Shown here piece after piece: positions 28,301-36,903 of a stretch of 64,000 bases of DNA; within the stretch, counting starts at the first letter, position 1; each line of letters begins with the position of its first letter. The DNA is from Mycolicibacter virginiensis. Its GTDB lineage: Bacteria > Actinomycetota > Actinomycetes > Mycobacteriales > Mycobacteriaceae. A program made the translations under genes and the position numbers. A model generated the notes under the pieces. It did no database searches, was not told the origin of the DNA, and saw only the letters and a program-made list of their open reading frames with translations. The stretch is taken from positions 4,898,001-4,962,000 of the forward strand of contig NZ_CP092430.2 in the NCBI RefSeq assembly GCF_022374935.2, in the 5' to 3' direction.

Positions 28301-28706
28301 TCAGGCCGACGAAGACACCGGTCTGCGATCGAGCCAAGGCCGCCGGGTCGATTCCGGCGTGCTCAACGGCCTCCCACGCGGTCTCCAGCAAGAGGCGGTG
28401 TTGCGGATCGACCGCGATGGCCTCCGGCTCGGTCATGCCGAAGAAGTCGGCATCAAACGCGCCGATGGTGTCCAGGAAGCCGCCCCAGCGGGAGACCGAA
28501 CGTCCCGGCGTGCCCGGTTCGGAGCCGTAGTAGCTGTCGACGTCCCACCGTTCGGCGGGGACTTCGTCGATGAAATCCGCGCCGCGCAGCAATGCATCCC
28601 AGAACCGTTGCGGCGAATCGATGCCGCCGGGAAGTCGGCAAGCCATCCCAATAACGGCGACCGGTGAAGCGGATGGGCTGGAGGGGGGTGTGGGAGCGGT
28701 ACTCAT
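22374..28706 (-). CDS. pks: Type I iterative polyketide synthase KS-AT-DH-ER-KR-ACP (Pks2/Pks3-4-like)
   Basis: 2110 aa from ATG 28706. KS (about 15-435): Cys185 in DTACSSG, His320 in EAHGLGA, His356 in KTNFGH. AT (545-850): Ser630 in GHSLGEA, His734. DH (900-1180): His936 in [15 protein letters not shown] (1430-1740): nucleotide loop [13 protein letters not shown] (1760-1950): TGGTGGAG loop, Lys1871, Ser1898/1899. ACP: Ser2060 in YGLDSL. Full domain set as in mycobacterial PKSs that make methyl-branched acids. Several catalytic positions deviate: KR Tyr is Ala1912 and Asn is Asp1916, DH Asp is Glu1105, KS GTGT is GLGA. The frame is intact over 6.3 kb, so the gene seems maintained. First gene of the pks-papA-mmpL unit. 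Confidence 0.95.
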   Translation of the reverse strand: MSTAPTPPSSPSASPVAVIGMACRLPGGIDSPQRFWDALLRGADFIDEVPAERWDVDSYYGSEPGTPGRSVSRWGGFLDTIGAFDADFFGMTEPEAIAVDPQHRLLLETAWEAVEHAGIDPAALARSQTGVFVGLTHSDYELLSAEHGAAEGPYGFTATNTSFASARVSQALGLHGPAVTVDTACSSGLMAIHQACRSLQVGESELALAGGVSVMLEPRRSVADSQQGMLSPTGRCRAFDADADGFVAGEGCVVLLLKRLPEAVRDHDRILAVLRGSAANQAGGTGTAEAPSTPAQVALYQAALAAAGVEAATVELVEAHGLGAPAADLSEYAGLAAVYGTDDRCFLGSVKTNFGHCQSASGPLGLMKAILALQDGTVPQHLNFTRLPDQLAGIETNLVVPLDNTTWPARAGHPRRAAVSSHGLSGTNVHIIVEQPPVSEVPDAATESATEGGRLFPISATSADQLRVTSARLADWVDERGPAMTDTGLADLGYTLARRRSHRPIRTAVVASNFGELGEALREIAGNDLAYQPAIESDGRGPVWVFSEQTPEWTKMAALLAEEPAFAAAIAQMEPVVAEESGFSLAETIAAELPPTDVERAQPTNFAIQVALAEAMKAHGVRPGAVIGHSLGEAAAAVVAGGLTLEDGVRVACRRSRLISRIAGSGAMATVELPAQQVLSELSIRDVSDAVLAVVESPMSTTIAGDQEAVRDLVANWQQQGVPAREVAVAVAAHSPQVEPVVNELAQVLADLKPTELEIQYYSATLWSPRDRPAFDGQYWADNLRYMARFAAAVQAAIKDGYRVFGDLASDSRLAAVLQQNASSLDIGIAALAAISRERQSRNGLRGFVADLHSAGTAVDFAAQYPSGNLVEAPLPSWNHRELIFSREDMDATPRGAAVRAVHPLLGAHVHLLEEPERHVWQGEVGIMSHPWLDDHRVHNMAILPGAAYCEMALAAARASLGGSSEIRDVRFEQMLPLDDWTSVSSGAAVVAPGVLDFSVHTHQGRDRVDCATAVLQARSDVRQPAVRDIAALLAAHQDRVDGAELRKTAERNGIQYGPAFAGLVAVRVGDGRHTIGATALAEVALPGRVRPEQGLYEIHPALLEACIMSAVMRPDVPRAGDGGLLRPVGVRSLRRHHLIREVRYCLSTVTAARADACEADLELMDESGNVLLTVEGLHFAAGRSEIESDVRTLDERLLTIEWERRDQPAAASTDAGSWLLLSMADATDTLTGRLGGALNGEGTQSDTVSVPMRRGDVAAGLNGALDGRAGIVVVTPPALEAANPAQRGRDFVAYLLDVVRQMVALPGESPRLYVVTRDAATVRAGDRPNLEQAGLRGLIRVIDSEYPHLKVTQIDVDGDAAEHDEALVAHLAAQLQGGSDEDETAWRDGDWYTARLRPGPLGPADRRTTVVEHGQDCLRLQRNDPTEPESWEAVAHPRIAPGSGQIEVAVTVAGVNWAAATPVEYSAVEPHLQQLGVDFAGVVTAVGPDVTGHRVGDRVGGISPDGCWSTFITCDARLVATLPAELPLTEAAAWPTAYVTAWYGLHDLAHVTSDDKVLIHCATGGVGQAAIAIARAAGCQIFATADSPRQRQLLHDLGIEHVYDSSNLEFADRIRHDTDGYGVDVVLNSLSGVAQRVGIELLSFGGRFIELGKQDVYGDSRLGLFPFRRNLSLHVVDLALLAHSHPETVQRLLCTVYRNAADGRLPQPPTTHYPLLDASIALGLADGDDCAATVLLDLPQTGSTVAVVPPAQAQLFRDDGAYIVTGGTGGAGFYLAAEMAAAGCGRIVLSGDSAPDSQAQRTIERLRALGTDIQVECGDIAEPETAGRLVAAATASGLPVRGVLHAVAAAGEAPLTEITGHLVDRCWAPKVYGAWNLHQSLQEEAAAQSLDWFCAFSSTAALIGSPGQGAAAAADSWLDAFGRWRQAQGLPATVIGWGPWADTGSSAVSADGAHAAITSAEAARAFRAMLSYGRAWAGYAPITRAPWLTALAHRSPFAEAFRPVRQSSPDAQRFLAELKELPRDEWLGSILRLVSDQISLLLRRTVDPDRPLPEYGLDSLASLEFRTRIETETGVRVGPAQLTTVRGLSQHVCDQLAARVENADSPGGR

Positions 28707-28798
28707 CGCGCTGGCGAGGTTACAGCAAGGTCACGACTGATTTGCGGCTGAGTAAACCACGGTTCTGATAACAGGCCACTAAACCACTATTTGAGTCC

Positions 28799-30103
28799 TC
28801 AACGACGGTCCAGTAGTTCACTTTGCCGCGACGGTGCCCGAATGGGCAGCATCGCCATCAATCCGGCGGCCAACACTACCAACAGGCCTCCGAGGCCGGC
28901 CCGGTCGGCGCCGAACATATCTACGAAGGTGAAGAACAGCGTCGGCGCCAGGAACGTCGCCGCCCGCCCGGTGGTGGTGTAGAGGCCGAACGCCAGGCCT
29001 TCCTTTCCGGCGGCACTCAGCCGCAGCAGCAAGGTACGCGCCGACGACTGGGCTGGGCCGATGAACAGGCAGAGCAACAGGCCGCAGACCCAGAACGTCA
29101 GGGGTCCCGACAGCGTCAGCAACACCAGCCCGACCACGATCATCGACGCCAACGCACCGAGGATCACGGCCTTGGAACCGATGCGCTCGTCGAGCAGTCC
29201 GCCGAGCGCCGCCCCGACCGCCGCCACGGTGCTGGCCGTAACGCCGAACAACAGCACATCGGCCGCGGAGATGCCGTAGACATTGACCCCCAACACCGCC
29301 CCGAACGCGACCACCCCGGTAAGCCCGTCCCGGAACACCGCGCTGGCCAACAGGTAATAGACGATGTTGCGGTCGCGGCGCCATTCGGCGACCAGATCGG
29401 CCCGCAGCTGGCGGAAGCCCTTCGTGGCGGCGTCCGGCGGGACAGTGGCCACGGAGCTTTCGGAGCACGATTTCGGCGCTCTGCCCAACAACGGCAGGGC
29501 AAAGACCACAAACCAGGCCGCGGTCAGCAGCATCGCCGCTCGCACGTTCACCCCGTCGGCGGTCGGCAGGTGCAGCAGACCCACGGTGGGTCCTTCCCCG
29601 GCGACAAAGCCCACGTAGACCACGAGCAGCAGCGCCACACTGCCGAGGTAACCGGCGGCCAGACCGAAGCCGGAAACCCTGCCGGAATTCTCCGGGGTGG
29701 TGACCGACCGCAACATCGCGTTGTAAGGCACGGTCGCCAGATCACTGCAGGCGGCCGTCACCGCCAACAGTGCCAAACCCGGCAATAGGTAGCGCGGGTC
29801 ATTGCGGATCAGGCTCATCGACGCGGTCAACGCGGCAACCGTGCCGCTCAACACGATCAGCGCCAGGCGCCGCCGCCGTGGATCGGTGATCGAGTTGCCG
29901 GTCAGTGGAGCCATGAGGGCCACCACGATCCCGGCAATGGCCATCGCCCGGCCCAGCCAGCTGGCCGGCGACGCGCTGGCGCCCTCGCCGACCGAAGCGG
30001 TCAGGTACACCGAGAAGACGAACGTGATGGTGATGGCATTGAGGCCGGTGGCTCCGCAGTCCCAGAGCGCCCACGCCAACCACGGGGGTTTCCGCACGGG
30101 CAC
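28799..30103 (-). CDS. MFS-type transporter
   Basis: About 434 aa from GTG 30103; the next in-frame GTG is 30097. The frame is open to 30334 but that part is not membrane-like. It begins VRKPPWLAWALWDCGATGLNAI and has about twelve hydrophobic segments, with a soluble central loop near GRAPKSCSESSVATVPP. The pattern, including CSDLATVPYNAMLRSV, recalls Atg22/UMF1-type or GPH-type MFS permeases. Substrate unknown. It lies 92 bp upstream of pks on the same strand, so readthrough into the lipid operon is possible. It sits between the lipid locus and the conserved Rv0051-like gene, so it could belong to either. Confidence 0.78.
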   Translation of the reverse strand: MPVRKPPWLAWALWDCGATGLNAITITFVFSVYLTASVGEGASASPASWLGRAMAIAGIVVALMAPLTGNSITDPRRRRLALIVLSGTVAALTASMSLIRNDPRYLLPGLALLAVTAACSDLATVPYNAMLRSVTTPENSGRVSGFGLAAGYLGSVALLLVVYVGFVAGEGPTVGLLHLPTADGVNVRAAMLLTAAWFVVFALPLLGRAPKSCSESSVATVPPDAATKGFRQLRADLVAEWRRDRNIVYYLLASAVFRDGLTGVVAFGAVLGVNVYGISAADVLLFGVTASTVAAVGAALGGLLDERIGSKAVILGALASMIVVGLVLLTLSGPLTFWVCGLLLCLFIGPAQSSARTLLLRLSAAGKEGLAFGLYTTTGRAATFLAPTLFFTFVDMFGADRAGLGGLLVVLAAGLMAMLPIRAPSRQSELLDRR

Positions 30104-30183
30104 AAACCCTATAGCTGTTGTGCACCCACCTGCGCCCCGGTTCCCGTTAAGCCCAGGTCCGCCGGATCTGTACGGCCTGGGGC

Positions 30184-30250
30184 GCAACCGGGATTCATGC
30201 GGCGGTCCCAGCTTCGCCTCTCCTCCGTCGAGCCTCGCTGAACCGCCGGG
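30184..30250. repeat. Dispersed 57-bp repeat, single copy
   Basis: This copy contains GGGATTCATGCGGCGGTCCC, AGCTTCGCCTCTCC and GTCGAGCCTCGCTGAACCG. It matches the tandem copies at 38283-38415 with a few substitutions. It overlaps the stop of the glycosyltransferase gene, so the last ~16 codons of that protein (FSEARRRRGEAGTAA) derive from it. Confidence 0.75.
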
Positions 30251-31823
30251 CCGGCAGCCAGGCCGGAGGGGCGTCGGGTGCGTAGTCGAACACCCCGCCG
30301 GCCGGGTCGTCGGCCCATCCGTGGGCACGCACAAGGTCCGATTCCGGGCGGTAGATCTGCCGAATCACCAATGCGCACAGCACCATTACCGCCAGGTCGC
30401 GCAACAAGACCGTGGTGGTGAACCACTGCTCGGGGAGGCTGCGATCCGCAACGCTGTAGAGGTAGTACATCCGCGGTACCCAGACCAGCGCATCGACGGT
30501 CATCCAGACCAGCAGTAGCCGACGGTGCGGCAGGGCCAGCACCGCCAGCGGCACCAGCCACAGCGAGAACTGCGGACTCCAGACTTTGTTGGTCAACAGG
30601 AACGCCGCGACCACCAGAAACGCCAACTGCGCCACCCGCGGGCGCCGTGGTGCGGTCAGCGCGATGTAGCCGATTCCGAGGCAGCACAGCGCGAACAGTG
30701 CGGCGACGACACCGTTGAGCATCGTCGGGGGCTGCCACATCCCCAGATCGCCGTCGAAGCCCTGCCAGCCGGTCAACGACCTCACCACGTTGTAGAGCGA
30801 ATCCATGTCGTCGCCGCGGCGGGAGTTGAGCCGGAAGAATTCACTCCAGCCCCGCGGCGCATACAGCAGGACCGGCAGGTTCACCACCAGCCAGCTGACC
30901 GCGGTGGCCACCACGGTGCGTTTGACCTCTCGCAGCCGACCGGTACGCAGACCCAGCACGAGCAGCGGGAACAGCAGCAGTACCGGGTACAGCTTGGCGG
31001 CAGTGCCCAACCCGAGCAGCACCCCGGCCGCGGTCGGGCGCCGGCGCGCCCAAGCCAACAGACCGGCCCCGGCGAACGCAGTCGCCAACGCGTCGAAATT
31101 GGTGAAGATCTGGAAGATGACCAGCGGCGAAGCCGCCACCAACGCGGCGTCCCAGACGCGCCGACCGGCCAGCCCGGCGGTGGACCACACCGTCGCCAGC
31201 CAGGCCAGTGCGAGACCCAACGCGACGATGTCGAAGAACACCACCACCTCGGCGACCCCGCTCAACGCCGGGATCTTCAACACCTTGGTGATCGCCGTGT
31301 ACGTCTTTGCCAGGGCCATCGCCGAGTACTGGTACAGCCCGGTCAGCACCGGATATTCCATGTAGCGGACGGCGGGCAAGCCGTCGTAGCGGGTCTGTTC
31401 CTTGCCCGACGAGTCCTTCTCCACCCAGCTGGACTTGTACGGGAACTTGCCCTGATCCAGAAGCTCCGCAGTGTAGAGCGGCACCACGTCGGAGTAACAC
31501 AGCTGAAAGTAGGCGCGCTCGTTGTCCCAGTTGGCCACCCGCTGGTCGGGGCTGCCGCTGCCGGTGCTCTGCAGACACGCCGACTTGGTGGTCCAGCCCA
31601 GAGCCAAGAACAGCACGGCGATCAAAAACATCACCCGCAGCGGCGTCATGAACCTGGTCCGCCCGATCAGCGCATGGCGCCCGACCGGCCCACCGATGGT
31701 GTTCGACAGTGCCCGGCCGACGACATCGGTGCGGCTGGGCAGGTCGCGGTCGTCGGCACTGCGCAGGTCCGCCGCCAGCCGGCGCGGTGAGCGCATCGCT
31801 CGTTCGGTCGTCTCCTGGCTCAC
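30195..31823 (-). CDS. GT87-like polyprenyl-phosphate mannosyltransferase, Rv0051-like membrane protein
   Basis: 542 aa. An N-terminal cytosolic stretch of about 60 residues, then about ten transmembrane helices (MTPLRVMFLIAVLFLALGW onward). The extracytoplasmic loop after TM1 is long and contains NERAYFQLCYSDVVPLY and RYMEYPVLTGLYQY. The layout is GT-C-like, as in GT87 or PMT-type mycobacterial mannosyltransferases that use polyprenyl phosphate-sugars to build lipoglycans. Substrate unproven. Its start overlaps the ponA1b stop by four bases (31820-31823), indicating translational coupling, as for Rv0050-Rv0051 in M. tuberculosis. The C-terminal tail runs into a dispersed repeat and is probably not conserved. 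Confidence 0.85.
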   Translation of the reverse strand: MSQETTERAMRSPRRLAADLRSADDRDLPSRTDVVGRALSNTIGGPVGRHALIGRTRFMTPLRVMFLIAVLFLALGWTTKSACLQSTGSGSPDQRVANWDNERAYFQLCYSDVVPLYTAELLDQGKFPYKSSWVEKDSSGKEQTRYDGLPAVRYMEYPVLTGLYQYSAMALAKTYTAITKVLKIPALSGVAEVVVFFDIVALGLALAWLATVWSTAGLAGRRVWDAALVAASPLVIFQIFTNFDALATAFAGAGLLAWARRRPTAAGVLLGLGTAAKLYPVLLLFPLLVLGLRTGRLREVKRTVVATAVSWLVVNLPVLLYAPRGWSEFFRLNSRRGDDMDSLYNVVRSLTGWQGFDGDLGMWQPPTMLNGVVAALFALCCLGIGYIALTAPRRPRVAQLAFLVVAAFLLTNKVWSPQFSLWLVPLAVLALPHRRLLLVWMTVDALVWVPRMYYLYSVADRSLPEQWFTTTVLLRDLAVMVLCALVIRQIYRPESDLVRAHGWADDPAGGVFDYAPDAPPAWLPARRFSEARRRRGEAGTAA

Positions 31824-34234
31824 GGGAGAGCCTCCGGCGCCGGGGGCGGCGGTGGCGGCTCCGGCGGCGGGGGTGGTGGAGGCGGCGGCGGGGGTGGTGG
31901 CGGCGGGAAGGGCTCCGGCATCGGGAAGCCCGGCGGCGGAGGCGGCGGCTCGTCAAAGTCTTGTGGAGGCGGCGGCGGCGAATACCAGTCGTACTGCACC
32001 GGGATGGGCGCGCTGGTCGGTACGCCGGCGGAGCCGCCGATCTCGGTGGGCTTGGGGAACTGCACGATCGGGTCACCCCACAGCGCGCCATCCATGCTGG
32101 CTTTCCAGATGTCGGCCGGCAGGCCCGCGCCGTATACCGGCCCGCCCCACTTGTTCGTCAGCGGTTCGTCGCCGCCGGTGGTGCCCACCCAGACCGCGGT
32201 CGACAGGGTCGGCGTGTAGCCGACCATCCAGGCGTCCCGGTTAGCCCCGGTGGTGCCGAGCTGGGTGGTGCCGGTCTTGGCCGCGGCCGGGCGCCCACCA
32301 GCCAGGTCGTGCCCGCCCGACCAGCTCGGAATCGCCTTCATGGCGTCGGTGACGTTGTCGGCGACCGCTTTGGGGACTCGCTGCTCCCCGGAGTCCTTGG
32401 CGGCCGCTACGTCGAAGAGCACCCGGTCGTCGGGGCCCACGACCTTCTGGATGAAGTGCGGGCGGTGGTACATGCCGGAGTCGGCCAGGGTCGCGTACGC
32501 CGACGCCATGTCGATCACCCGAGTTTGGTACTGGCCAAGCACGATGCCGTTCTCCGGGGGCCCGCCAAGGCCGTCCTGCGACAGGGTGTGCGCGACACCC
32601 GGGAAGCTCTTAGCGACCCCGAGCTGGTGTGCGGCGTCGGCGACGTCCTGCGGTCCGTGCTTGAGCTTGAGCATCAGCCGGTAGTAGGCCGTGTTCAGCG
32701 ACCGTTTGAGCGCCTCGGCGATGTTGCAGACTCCGCAGCTGGCACCACCCACGTTGCTGATCTTGGTCTTGCCGACCGTCAGTGGACCGCTGTCGATCTG
32801 CTCGCCCAGGCCGATGCCCTGTTTCAGCGCCGCCACCAAGGCGAACACCTTGAACGAGGAACCGGTCTGCAAGCCGGCCTGCGCGAAGTCGAAGCCGCCG
32901 ACCTCGTCGCCGCCGTAGTAGGCCCGCACCGCGCCGTTGCGTGGATCGATGGAGACCACCGCGGTACGCATACTCGGTTTTTGCCCAGCCATGGTCGCTC
33001 TGACGGCTTTCTCCACCGCCCGCTGCGCCTTCATGTCGATCGTGGTGGTGATGCGCAGGCCTTCCATGTTCAGGGTCTGCTCGTCGATGTGGAACATGTC
33101 GAGCAACTCTTCGGTGACCTGACGCTGAATCAGCCCGGAGGGCCCGGAGGCCTGGTCGGCATTGCGGGCCTGGTCGGGCGGGATCGTCGTCGGGAAGAAC
33201 TGCTTGGCCCGCTCGCTGAGCGTCAGGGCGCCAGTTTGCACCATGCCGTCGAGTACCCAATTCCACCGGTCGACGGCGCGGTCGCGGTTGATCGCCGGAT
33301 CCAACGCGGACGGCCGCTGAATCACCGCCGCCAGCAAGGCGCCCTCGGACACGGTGAGGTCCTCGACCTTCTTGTCGAAGTACGCCCGGGCGGCCGCGTT
33401 GATCCCGTAGGTGGTGCGGCCGAAGTAGATGATGTTGAGGTAGGCCTCCAACACTTCGTCCTTGGACCACGCCTCGGACATCTTGGTGGCGATGACGAGC
33501 TCTTTGCCCTTGCGGACCAGTCCGCCCATTCCGGCCCGCTCCGACCCGACCAGCGCGTTCTTGACGTACTGCTGGGTGATGGTCGAACCGCCCTGGGTGT
33601 CTCCGCCGGTCAGGTTGTTCTTGACCGCCCGAAACAGCCCCGAAACCGAGAAACCGGAGTTGGTGTAGAAGTCTCGGTCCTCGGCGGCCAATACCGCGTC
33701 ACGTACGTGAACCGGTACCCGGTCCAGCTTGATGTCAATCCGATTCCCGTCCGGCGGAACGATTTTCGCCAGCTCGGTGCCATCGGAAGCGAGGATTGTC
33801 GACACCTGCGTGGTGTGGATGTCGCCGGGTTCGGGGACCTCCACAGTGCGGTAGGCCATCCCGAAGGTGACGACCGGCACCGCCAGGAGCGCCGCGGCGG
33901 CGGCGTACAGGCCGCGTCTGGCCCAAAGCCACTTCCGTCGCCGCGATTCGTGCTGGTCGGGCTCGGCTGCCAGATCTTCCGGGAGAGCTGCCGGCGAATC
34001 GGCTGGGACACCGGGCCTTTCGCTGTCCGGGCGCGGACGCTCCATGGCGGCCTTAACCGCTTCGAGGCGCTCGTGGCGGTCCGACTCGTCATCGGTGCAG
34101 TCGGCGGACTCGCCTGCGGGGGTATCGGCATCCGTCCCGCCCGCTTCATCGGTGGGCTTGACGTTGGTGGTCGTCAAGAAGTGGTCTTCTTCAGCGCTGT
34201 CGGCACCCGGCGCTGTCGGGCCCCGCGTTTTCAT
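31820..34234 (-). CDS. ponA1: Bifunctional penicillin-binding protein PonA1, downstream copy
   Basis: 804 aa from ATG 34234 (frame open to 34303). Cytosolic tail of about 100 residues, one TM helix (YAAAAALLAVPVVTFGMAY), then a GT51 glycosyltransferase with EDRDFY, TQGGSTITQQYVKN and SEGALLAAVIQRPS. The transpeptidase has SxxK in TGSSFKVF, SxN in KRSLNTAYY and KTG in AAKTGTTQ. It makes glycan strands and 4-3 cross-links at the cell surface. The protein ends in a very long Pro run (about 50 residues, mostly Pro). All catalytic residues are kept. It lies 191 bp after a second, highly similar gene. Overlaps the GT87-like gene by four bases. Confidence 0.93.
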   Translation of the reverse strand: MKTRGPTAPGADSAEEDHFLTTTNVKPTDEAGGTDADTPAGESADCTDDESDRHERLEAVKAAMERPRPDSERPGVPADSPAALPEDLAAEPDQHESRRRKWLWARRGLYAAAAALLAVPVVTFGMAYRTVEVPEPGDIHTTQVSTILASDGTELAKIVPPDGNRIDIKLDRVPVHVRDAVLAAEDRDFYTNSGFSVSGLFRAVKNNLTGGDTQGGSTITQQYVKNALVGSERAGMGGLVRKGKELVIATKMSEAWSKDEVLEAYLNIIYFGRTTYGINAAARAYFDKKVEDLTVSEGALLAAVIQRPSALDPAINRDRAVDRWNWVLDGMVQTGALTLSERAKQFFPTTIPPDQARNADQASGPSGLIQRQVTEELLDMFHIDEQTLNMEGLRITTTIDMKAQRAVEKAVRATMAGQKPSMRTAVVSIDPRNGAVRAYYGGDEVGGFDFAQAGLQTGSSFKVFALVAALKQGIGLGEQIDSGPLTVGKTKISNVGGASCGVCNIAEALKRSLNTAYYRLMLKLKHGPQDVADAAHQLGVAKSFPGVAHTLSQDGLGGPPENGIVLGQYQTRVIDMASAYATLADSGMYHRPHFIQKVVGPDDRVLFDVAAAKDSGEQRVPKAVADNVTDAMKAIPSWSGGHDLAGGRPAAAKTGTTQLGTTGANRDAWMVGYTPTLSTAVWVGTTGGDEPLTNKWGGPVYGAGLPADIWKASMDGALWGDPIVQFPKPTEIGGSAGVPTSAPIPVQYDWYSPPPPPQDFDEPPPPPPGFPMPEPFPPPPPPPPPPPPPPPEPPPPPPAPEALP

Positions 34235-34425
34235 GTGCGCCCAGGGCGTCCTTGCAGGTAGGAGTCGGGCTTCCGGCCCTTCGCCATCCCGATTCGGCCG
34301 CAACCCTTTTCGACGATCGGCGAAGTGCTCAGCAGCCAGTCGTCCCCCACGCGTCGCTGCAGTCGCATGGTCAACAGATTACTTCCGTGGACTCACCATC
34401 GGGTTGAAACGAGGTCACAAACGCA

Positions 34426-36903
34426 CTACGGCGCAGGGGGCAGCGGCTCGGCCGCAGGCGGGCCGCCCGGCTCGGGCGCCTGCTGCACAGGGGGCGCCGG
34501 CGGCGCCGGCGGGGCGGCCGTGATCGTGGTGGGCGGACCGATCGGGATGGTGATGCCCGGCGCGATCTCGATCGTCGGCTGGATGACGGTCTCCTCCGGA
34601 GGCGCCGGCGGGCCGGCGTCCATCGGCGGAGGCGGTGGCGGCGCGGCCGGGACGCCGGCATAACCGCCGATCTCGGTGGGCGTGGGGAAGGTTTCGTTGG
34701 GGGTGCCCTTGAGGGCGCCGTCCATGGTGGCCTTCCAGATGTCGGCTGGGATGCCCGCGCCGTAGACCGGACCACCCCACTGATTCACCAGCGGTTCGTC
34801 TCCCCCGGTGGTGCCCACCCAGACCGCGGTCGACAGCGACGGCGTGTAGCCGACCATCCAGCCGTCCCGGTTAGCCCCGGTGTCGCCCAGCTGGGTGGTG
34901 CCGGTCTTGGCCGCCGACGCCCGTCCACCGGCCAGGTTGTGCCCGCGCGACCAGCCGGCGATGGGCTGCATGGCGGCGGTGACGTTGTCGGCAACCGCCT
35001 TGGGGATGCGCTGCTCGCCAGTGTCCTCGGAGGTCTGGGCATCGAACAGCACGCGGCCGTCGGCGCTGACCACCTTCTCCACGAAGTGCGGCGGGTGGTA
35101 GATGCCGGAGTCCGCCAGCGTCGCGTACGCCGAGGCCATGTCGATCACCCGGGTCTGGTACTGGCCCAGCACCACTCCGCCTTCGGGCGGACCGCCGTCC
35201 TGCGACAGGGTGTGCGGCACGCCGGGGAAGCTCTTGGCGACCCCTGCCTGATGTGCGGCGTCGGCGACGTCCTGCGCCCCGTTCTTGAGTTTGAGCATCA
35301 GCCGGTAGTAAGCGGTGTTCAGCGAACGCTTGAGCGCCTCGGCGATGTTGCAGACACCGCAGCCCTCGCCCTCAGCATTGGTGATCTTGGTCCGGCCGTT
35401 GTCGAGGGTCAGCGGTGAACTGTCGATCTGATAGCCCAAGCCGATGCCCTGCTCCAACGCGGCCACCAGGGCGAACACCTTGAACGACGACCCGGTCTGC
35501 AGTCCGGCCTGGGCGAAGTCGAAGCCGTTGGCATCCGATCCGCCGTAGTAGGCGCGCACCGCGCCGTTGCGCGGGTCGATGGACACGACCGCGGTTCGCA
35601 TGTTGGGGATCTGGTCTTTGAGATAGGTGGCCACCGCGTCTTCGGCGGCATCCTGCGCCGCCGGGTCGATGGTGGTGGTGATCTGCAGGCCCTGGGTGTT
35701 GAGCGTCTGTTCGTCGATGTTGAACAGCTCGAGCAGCTCACTGGTGACCTGCCGCTGGATCAACCCGTTGGGCCCGGTGGTGATGTTCTGGCTGCGGGCC
35801 AGTTCGGGCGACACCGTGGACGGAAACTCTTGGGCGGCGCGCTCACTGGCGGAAAGGGCTCCGGTCTCCACCATGCCGTCGAGCACCCAGCTCCACCGGT
35901 CGAGGGCACCCTCTGGATCGACCGCGGGGTCCAACGTGGACGGCCGCTGGATCAGGGCGGCCAGCAGCGCGCCCTCGGCGATGTCGAGCTCCTCGACGGG
36001 CTTGTCGAAGTAGGCCCGTGACGCCGCGGCGATCCCATAGGCACCGCGGCCGAAGTAGATGATGTTCAGATAGGCCTGCAGCACATCGTCTTTGCGCCAG
36101 GCACTCGACATCTTGGTGGCGATCACCAGCTCTTTGGCCTTGCGGACCAATCCGCCCATGCCCGCCCGCTCGGAACCGACCAGGGCGTTCTTGACGTATT
36201 GCTGGGTGATCGTCGAACCGCCCTGGGTGTCCCCACCGAACAGGTTGTTCTTGATCGCACGGGCGAAACCCGACACCGAGAAGCCCGGGTTGGAGTAGAA
36301 GTCGCGGTCCTCAGCCGCCAACACCGCGTTGCGCACGTAGACCGGCACCTGGTTGATGTCGATATCGACGCGGTTGCCTTCCGGCGGAATGATTTTGGCC
36401 AGCTCGGAGCCGTCGCTGGCCAGGATCGTCGACACCTGGTTGGTTCGGATGTCGCCGGGCGAAGGCACATCGGTGATGGAGTAGGCCATCGCGAAGGTGA
36501 TGACCGGCAACAGCAGCATCACCACGACGGCGGTGTAGAGCCCGCGCCGGATCCACCGCCAATTCGGTGGATGCGCGCGCAGCCAATCCAGCGGATTCGG
36601 CGGGCCCGGTGCGTCGGTGGGAGCGGAGCGCTCCGCCCGCCGCGGCGGTACGGACGGCTGCTCCGGCGGTGGCTCGCGCCGCGGGATCCGGCCACTCAAC
36701 GTCTGCTCGCGTTGTGGGGGCGTCCCGTCGAGGGCCGCCCGTACCGCATCGATCGGGTCCCGCAGATCGGCAGTCACGGCATCGTCAACTGCCGGAATGA
36801 TCGTGGTCTGTCGGTCATCGGGCCCCGCCGGTGGGCGGCGTCCGGCAGCGTCGGAGGGCCGGGCCGAGCCAGCGTCGGACCCGTCGTCGTGATGTTTACT
36901 CAC
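34426..36903 (-). CDS. ponA1: Bifunctional penicillin-binding protein PonA1, upstream copy
   Basis: 825 aa from GTG 36903, which overlaps the DUF5318 stop (GTGAGTAA) and gives MSKHHDDGSDAG. The frame is open to 36978. Same domain order as the downstream copy: about 120 cytosolic residues, TM helix (VVVMLLLPVITFAMAYS), GT51 with EDRDFY and GGSTITQQYVKNAL, then the transpeptidase with TGSSFKVF, KRSLNTAYYR and AAKTGTTQ. The C-terminus has a Pro/Ala/Ile-rich tail (PPTTITAAPPAPPAPP) that is less extreme than in the other copy. The cores of the two proteins are nearly identical over hundreds of residues. The N-terminal and C-terminal tails differ strongly. Probably the parental copy, given its position next to the Rv0049-like gene. 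Confidence 0.94.
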   Translation of the reverse strand: MSKHHDDGSDAGSARPSDAAGRRPPAGPDDRQTTIIPAVDDAVTADLRDPIDAVRAALDGTPPQREQTLSGRIPRREPPPEQPSVPPRRAERSAPTDAPGPPNPLDWLRAHPPNWRWIRRGLYTAVVVMLLLPVITFAMAYSITDVPSPGDIRTNQVSTILASDGSELAKIIPPEGNRVDIDINQVPVYVRNAVLAAEDRDFYSNPGFSVSGFARAIKNNLFGGDTQGGSTITQQYVKNALVGSERAGMGGLVRKAKELVIATKMSSAWRKDDVLQAYLNIIYFGRGAYGIAAASRAYFDKPVEELDIAEGALLAALIQRPSTLDPAVDPEGALDRWSWVLDGMVETGALSASERAAQEFPSTVSPELARSQNITTGPNGLIQRQVTSELLELFNIDEQTLNTQGLQITTTIDPAAQDAAEDAVATYLKDQIPNMRTAVVSIDPRNGAVRAYYGGSDANGFDFAQAGLQTGSSFKVFALVAALEQGIGLGYQIDSSPLTLDNGRTKITNAEGEGCGVCNIAEALKRSLNTAYYRLMLKLKNGAQDVADAAHQAGVAKSFPGVPHTLSQDGGPPEGGVVLGQYQTRVIDMASAYATLADSGIYHPPHFVEKVVSADGRVLFDAQTSEDTGEQRIPKAVADNVTAAMQPIAGWSRGHNLAGGRASAAKTGTTQLGDTGANRDGWMVGYTPSLSTAVWVGTTGGDEPLVNQWGGPVYGAGIPADIWKATMDGALKGTPNETFPTPTEIGGYAGVPAAPPPPPPMDAGPPAPPEETVIQPTIEIAPGITIPIGPPTTITAAPPAPPAPPVQQAPEPGGPPAAEPLPPAP

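Noticed and set aside
31826..31995. Short tandem GC-rich units considered as a CRISPR or VNTR
   Set aside because: They are the in-frame poly-proline codons of ponA1b with no spacers.
31709..34261. 850-codon plus-strand reading frame antisense to ponA1b and the glycosyltransferase
   Set aside because: Low-complexity antisense translation of well-supported genes; no start context or domain.
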